Assembly (NCBI RefSeq): GCF_029227915.1
Contig: NC_079887.1
Location: forward strand, 23,805,650-23,869,649
Direction of reading: 5' to 3'
DNA: 64,000 bases
Origin: Hydractinia symbiolongicarpus
Taxonomy: Eukaryota; Cnidaria; Hydrozoa; Anthoathecata; Hydractiniidae
The notes under the pieces are model-generated. The model did no database searches and was not told the DNA's origin. It saw nothing but the letters and a program-made list of their open reading frames with translations. This document shows positions 63,501 to 64,000 of the stretch, in pieces. A program made the translations under genes and the position numbers. Every line of letters begins with the position of its first letter. Positions within the stretch are counted from its first letter, which is position 1.

Positions 63501-63504
63501 CTAA
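45598..63504 (+). CDS. Giant dystroglycan-related transmembrane protein, 20 CADG-SEA modules
   Basis: Exon 1 is 45598-45653 (ATG ATG, basic-hydrophobic signal peptide, donor GTAAGT). Exon 2 is 49563-63504 (acceptor CTTTTAG, stop TAA). The phase-2 join restores a frame through SLSSIACQNA, giving about 4,665 residues; 13,942 bases come from one exon. After the signal peptide there are 20 modules of about 225-240 residues. Each starts with a CADG domain (typical VPxxTFxDxEDGNTRxL, SWIQFxxxxQxIYA, YxLKATDxSGL), then a SEA-like domain ending alpha-dystroglycan style (FxWxNCSxxYNPC, KLF, ALxPxFxVxSV, GxC). Then TM at about 4594-4615 and a 50-residue tail. In dystroglycan a single CADG-SEA pair sits next to the membrane and binds, with its partner subunit, matrix to cytoskeleton. 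Here the dystrophin-binding PPxY end is absent. Likely a long extracellular adhesion or surface-coat rod; function is inference. If exon 1 is wrong, a start within exon 2 (49540 frame) is the fallback. Confidence 0.85.
46526..46593. repeat. 68-nt near-perfect hairpin, 32-bp stem
   Basis: The arms 46526-46557 and 46562-46593 are reverse complements with two mismatches and enclose a 4-base loop (ATGA). The core is ATGTTTTTCTAAA. The length is similar to a small-RNA precursor, but the loop is very short and the stem is almost all A/T, so a MITE core is at least as likely. Confidence 0.6.
47098..47215. repeat. GACTAGTCG-family repeat copy
   Basis: GACTAGTCGTTAGCCTGTGG is followed by AAAATCCACG, then TTCGCCCGTC. 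This is the most complete copy in the window of the family that also appears at about 23155, 23862 and 26028 and in the tandem array at 32580-33110. It is followed by GACGGACGGACGGGCGGAC, a short tetranucleotide run. Confidence 0.55.
47540..47700. repeat. Interspersed repeat shared with 35270-35430
   Basis: AAATCTGACCATGTATTTC...ATATAAGAACATTTGAGACTGA...ATGAACCC parallels, in the same orientation, AAATCTGATCATATATTTC...AATAAGAACATTCGAGGCTGA...ATAACACCC at 35270-35430. Related 'TAAGAACAT...GGCTGA' strings occur at about 35096 and 46424. A dispersed non-coding family. Confidence 0.5.
48532..49010. mobile_element. MITE with CCGTAATACTTCGAATAAACGCC ends
   Basis: The left end, CCGTAATACTTCGAATAAACG, matches the right end read in reverse, CCGTAATGCTTTGAATAAAGG. 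Internally there is a second inverse copy (GGGGGCGTTTATTCGAGG, 48633-48650), so 48532-48650 itself folds back. AAACGCC-type units recur. About 480 bp, non-coding. Confidence 0.6.
49588..63234 (+). repeat. Array of 20 CADG-SEA modules in the giant exon
   Basis: Using the last codon of each SEA domain, the modules end at 50280, 50967, 51618, 52332, 53004, 53679, 54378, 55041, 55713, 56421, 57105, 57813, 58491, 59214, 59892, 60525, about 61224, 61857, 62520 and 63234. Each therefore spans about 630-725 bases. Module sequences are clearly homologous but strongly diverged (little nucleotide identity), so the array is old, not a recent expansion. Module 17 lacks the terminal cysteine. Modules 1-4 are the most diverged: their CADG parts lack the 'CGxxxYxVP' cysteine and modules 1 and 2 lack the DxEDG loop. 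Confidence 0.85.
63286..63504 (+). other. Transmembrane helix and 13-cysteine cytoplasmic tail of the giant protein
   Basis: WWFLWLLLALALLFLLAWLIWL (split here as residues 1-22 of the segment) is a typical single-pass anchor. It is followed by 50 residues with 13 cysteines, 12 of them in the first 27 (CCRRYCPTFC, PTCCGPCDCC, SICTKCC), then an acidic end finishing in SFC. In the cytosol such a cluster would most likely be S-acylated or bind metal. No PPxY, PDZ-ligand or basic juxtamembrane motif like that of beta-dystroglycan is seen. Confidence 0.75.
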
Positions 63505-64000
63505 GATTTGTATGAAAGTTAAATTTTACTAGCGTTATGGCGAATAATTCTGTTTTCGATATAATTTTATCTTTTAATTTGAAATACCTGTAACTTTATA
63601 TGCACGTATGCGCTGACTCGACATGGCGGGAAAAGTGGACCTCGTTTTCGCTATTGCGCCTGTTTTGTGATAAGAAATCCGTTATAATACCGAGTACCAA
63701 GAGTTCTAGCATGTTAAGACACTTTGGAGCAGTTTATTTACTCAAAAACACGATTTTGATGAAAATCTATCATAACTTACTGCTGGCCGTTACTTGTTTA
63801 CTAAATATCGATTTTTAACTGAAAAATATATAATATTGACAAATTACCCCTTTGTTTATAGTAAGTCTCATGGGAAACTTATAGTACTAAAATTATAAAA
63901 TAACTATAAAACATGCATTTGCACAAAATTACATTTACACCAGAATATCACGAAAGATTAAAAACTGGTAATTCTATACGTTCATATGTCTTTGAAAGAT
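63505..64000. other. Downstream of the giant gene, no gene seen
   Basis: Presumably the 3' UTR and beyond. No canonical AATAAA was found right after the stop. The open frame 63600-63818 has no recognisable domain. Confidence 0.4.

Noticed and set aside
1-64000. CRISPR arrays, operons and bacterial promoters
   Set aside because: The window is clearly metazoan: spliced genes, LINE and MITE content, and no spacer-repeat pattern.

Overview
The window is AT-rich eukaryotic DNA. It has long intergenic stretches, GTAAGT-type introns and many decayed DNA-transposon, MITE and LINE remnants. The protein content (ShKT modules, a cnidarian-style rhodopsin-class GPCR, a dystroglycan-related giant protein) points to a cnidarian, most likely a hydrozoan; that is inference from gene content and base composition.

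Layout. 1-11 kb holds no convincing host gene. It contains a decayed pogo/Tigger-like element (about 2976-5358), a 2.5-kb element with long inverted ends (about 5946-8437) carrying gene debris on both strands, a HECT-like fragment and a foldback MITE. 11,237-14,380 (minus) is a six-exon gene for a secreted protein with three ShKT modules. 17,071-18,195 (plus) is an intronless class A GPCR. About 20.8-23.0 kb is a dead LINE (leader, endonuclease and reverse transcriptase), followed by about 4.6 kb of repeat-rich DNA. 27,637-28,383 (plus) is an intronless Tctex1-domain dynein light chain (DYNLT5-like). 32,130-43,891 (plus) is reconstructed as an 11-exon gene for a secreted aldo-keto-reductase-like protein that lacks the catalytic tyrosine and carries a long charged C-terminal extension.

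The main discovery is the plus-strand gene at 45,598-63,504. A small signal-peptide exon joins one 13.9-kb exon to give about 4,665 residues: 20 tandem modules of about 230 residues, each a dystroglycan-type cadherin-like (CADG) domain plus a dystroglycan-type SEA-like domain. One transmembrane helix and a very cysteine-rich 50-residue tail follow. Ordinary dystroglycan has one such pair next to its membrane. The modules seem to have lost the SEA self-cleavage motif, and the pattern of cysteines suggests an extra disulfide between the two halves of a module.

The genes show no operon-like relationship. Four of the five (ShKT protein, GPCR, AKR-like protein, giant protein) are predicted to be secreted or at the membrane. 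Exon joins were inferred by eye from splice consensus and reading phase and need transcript support.
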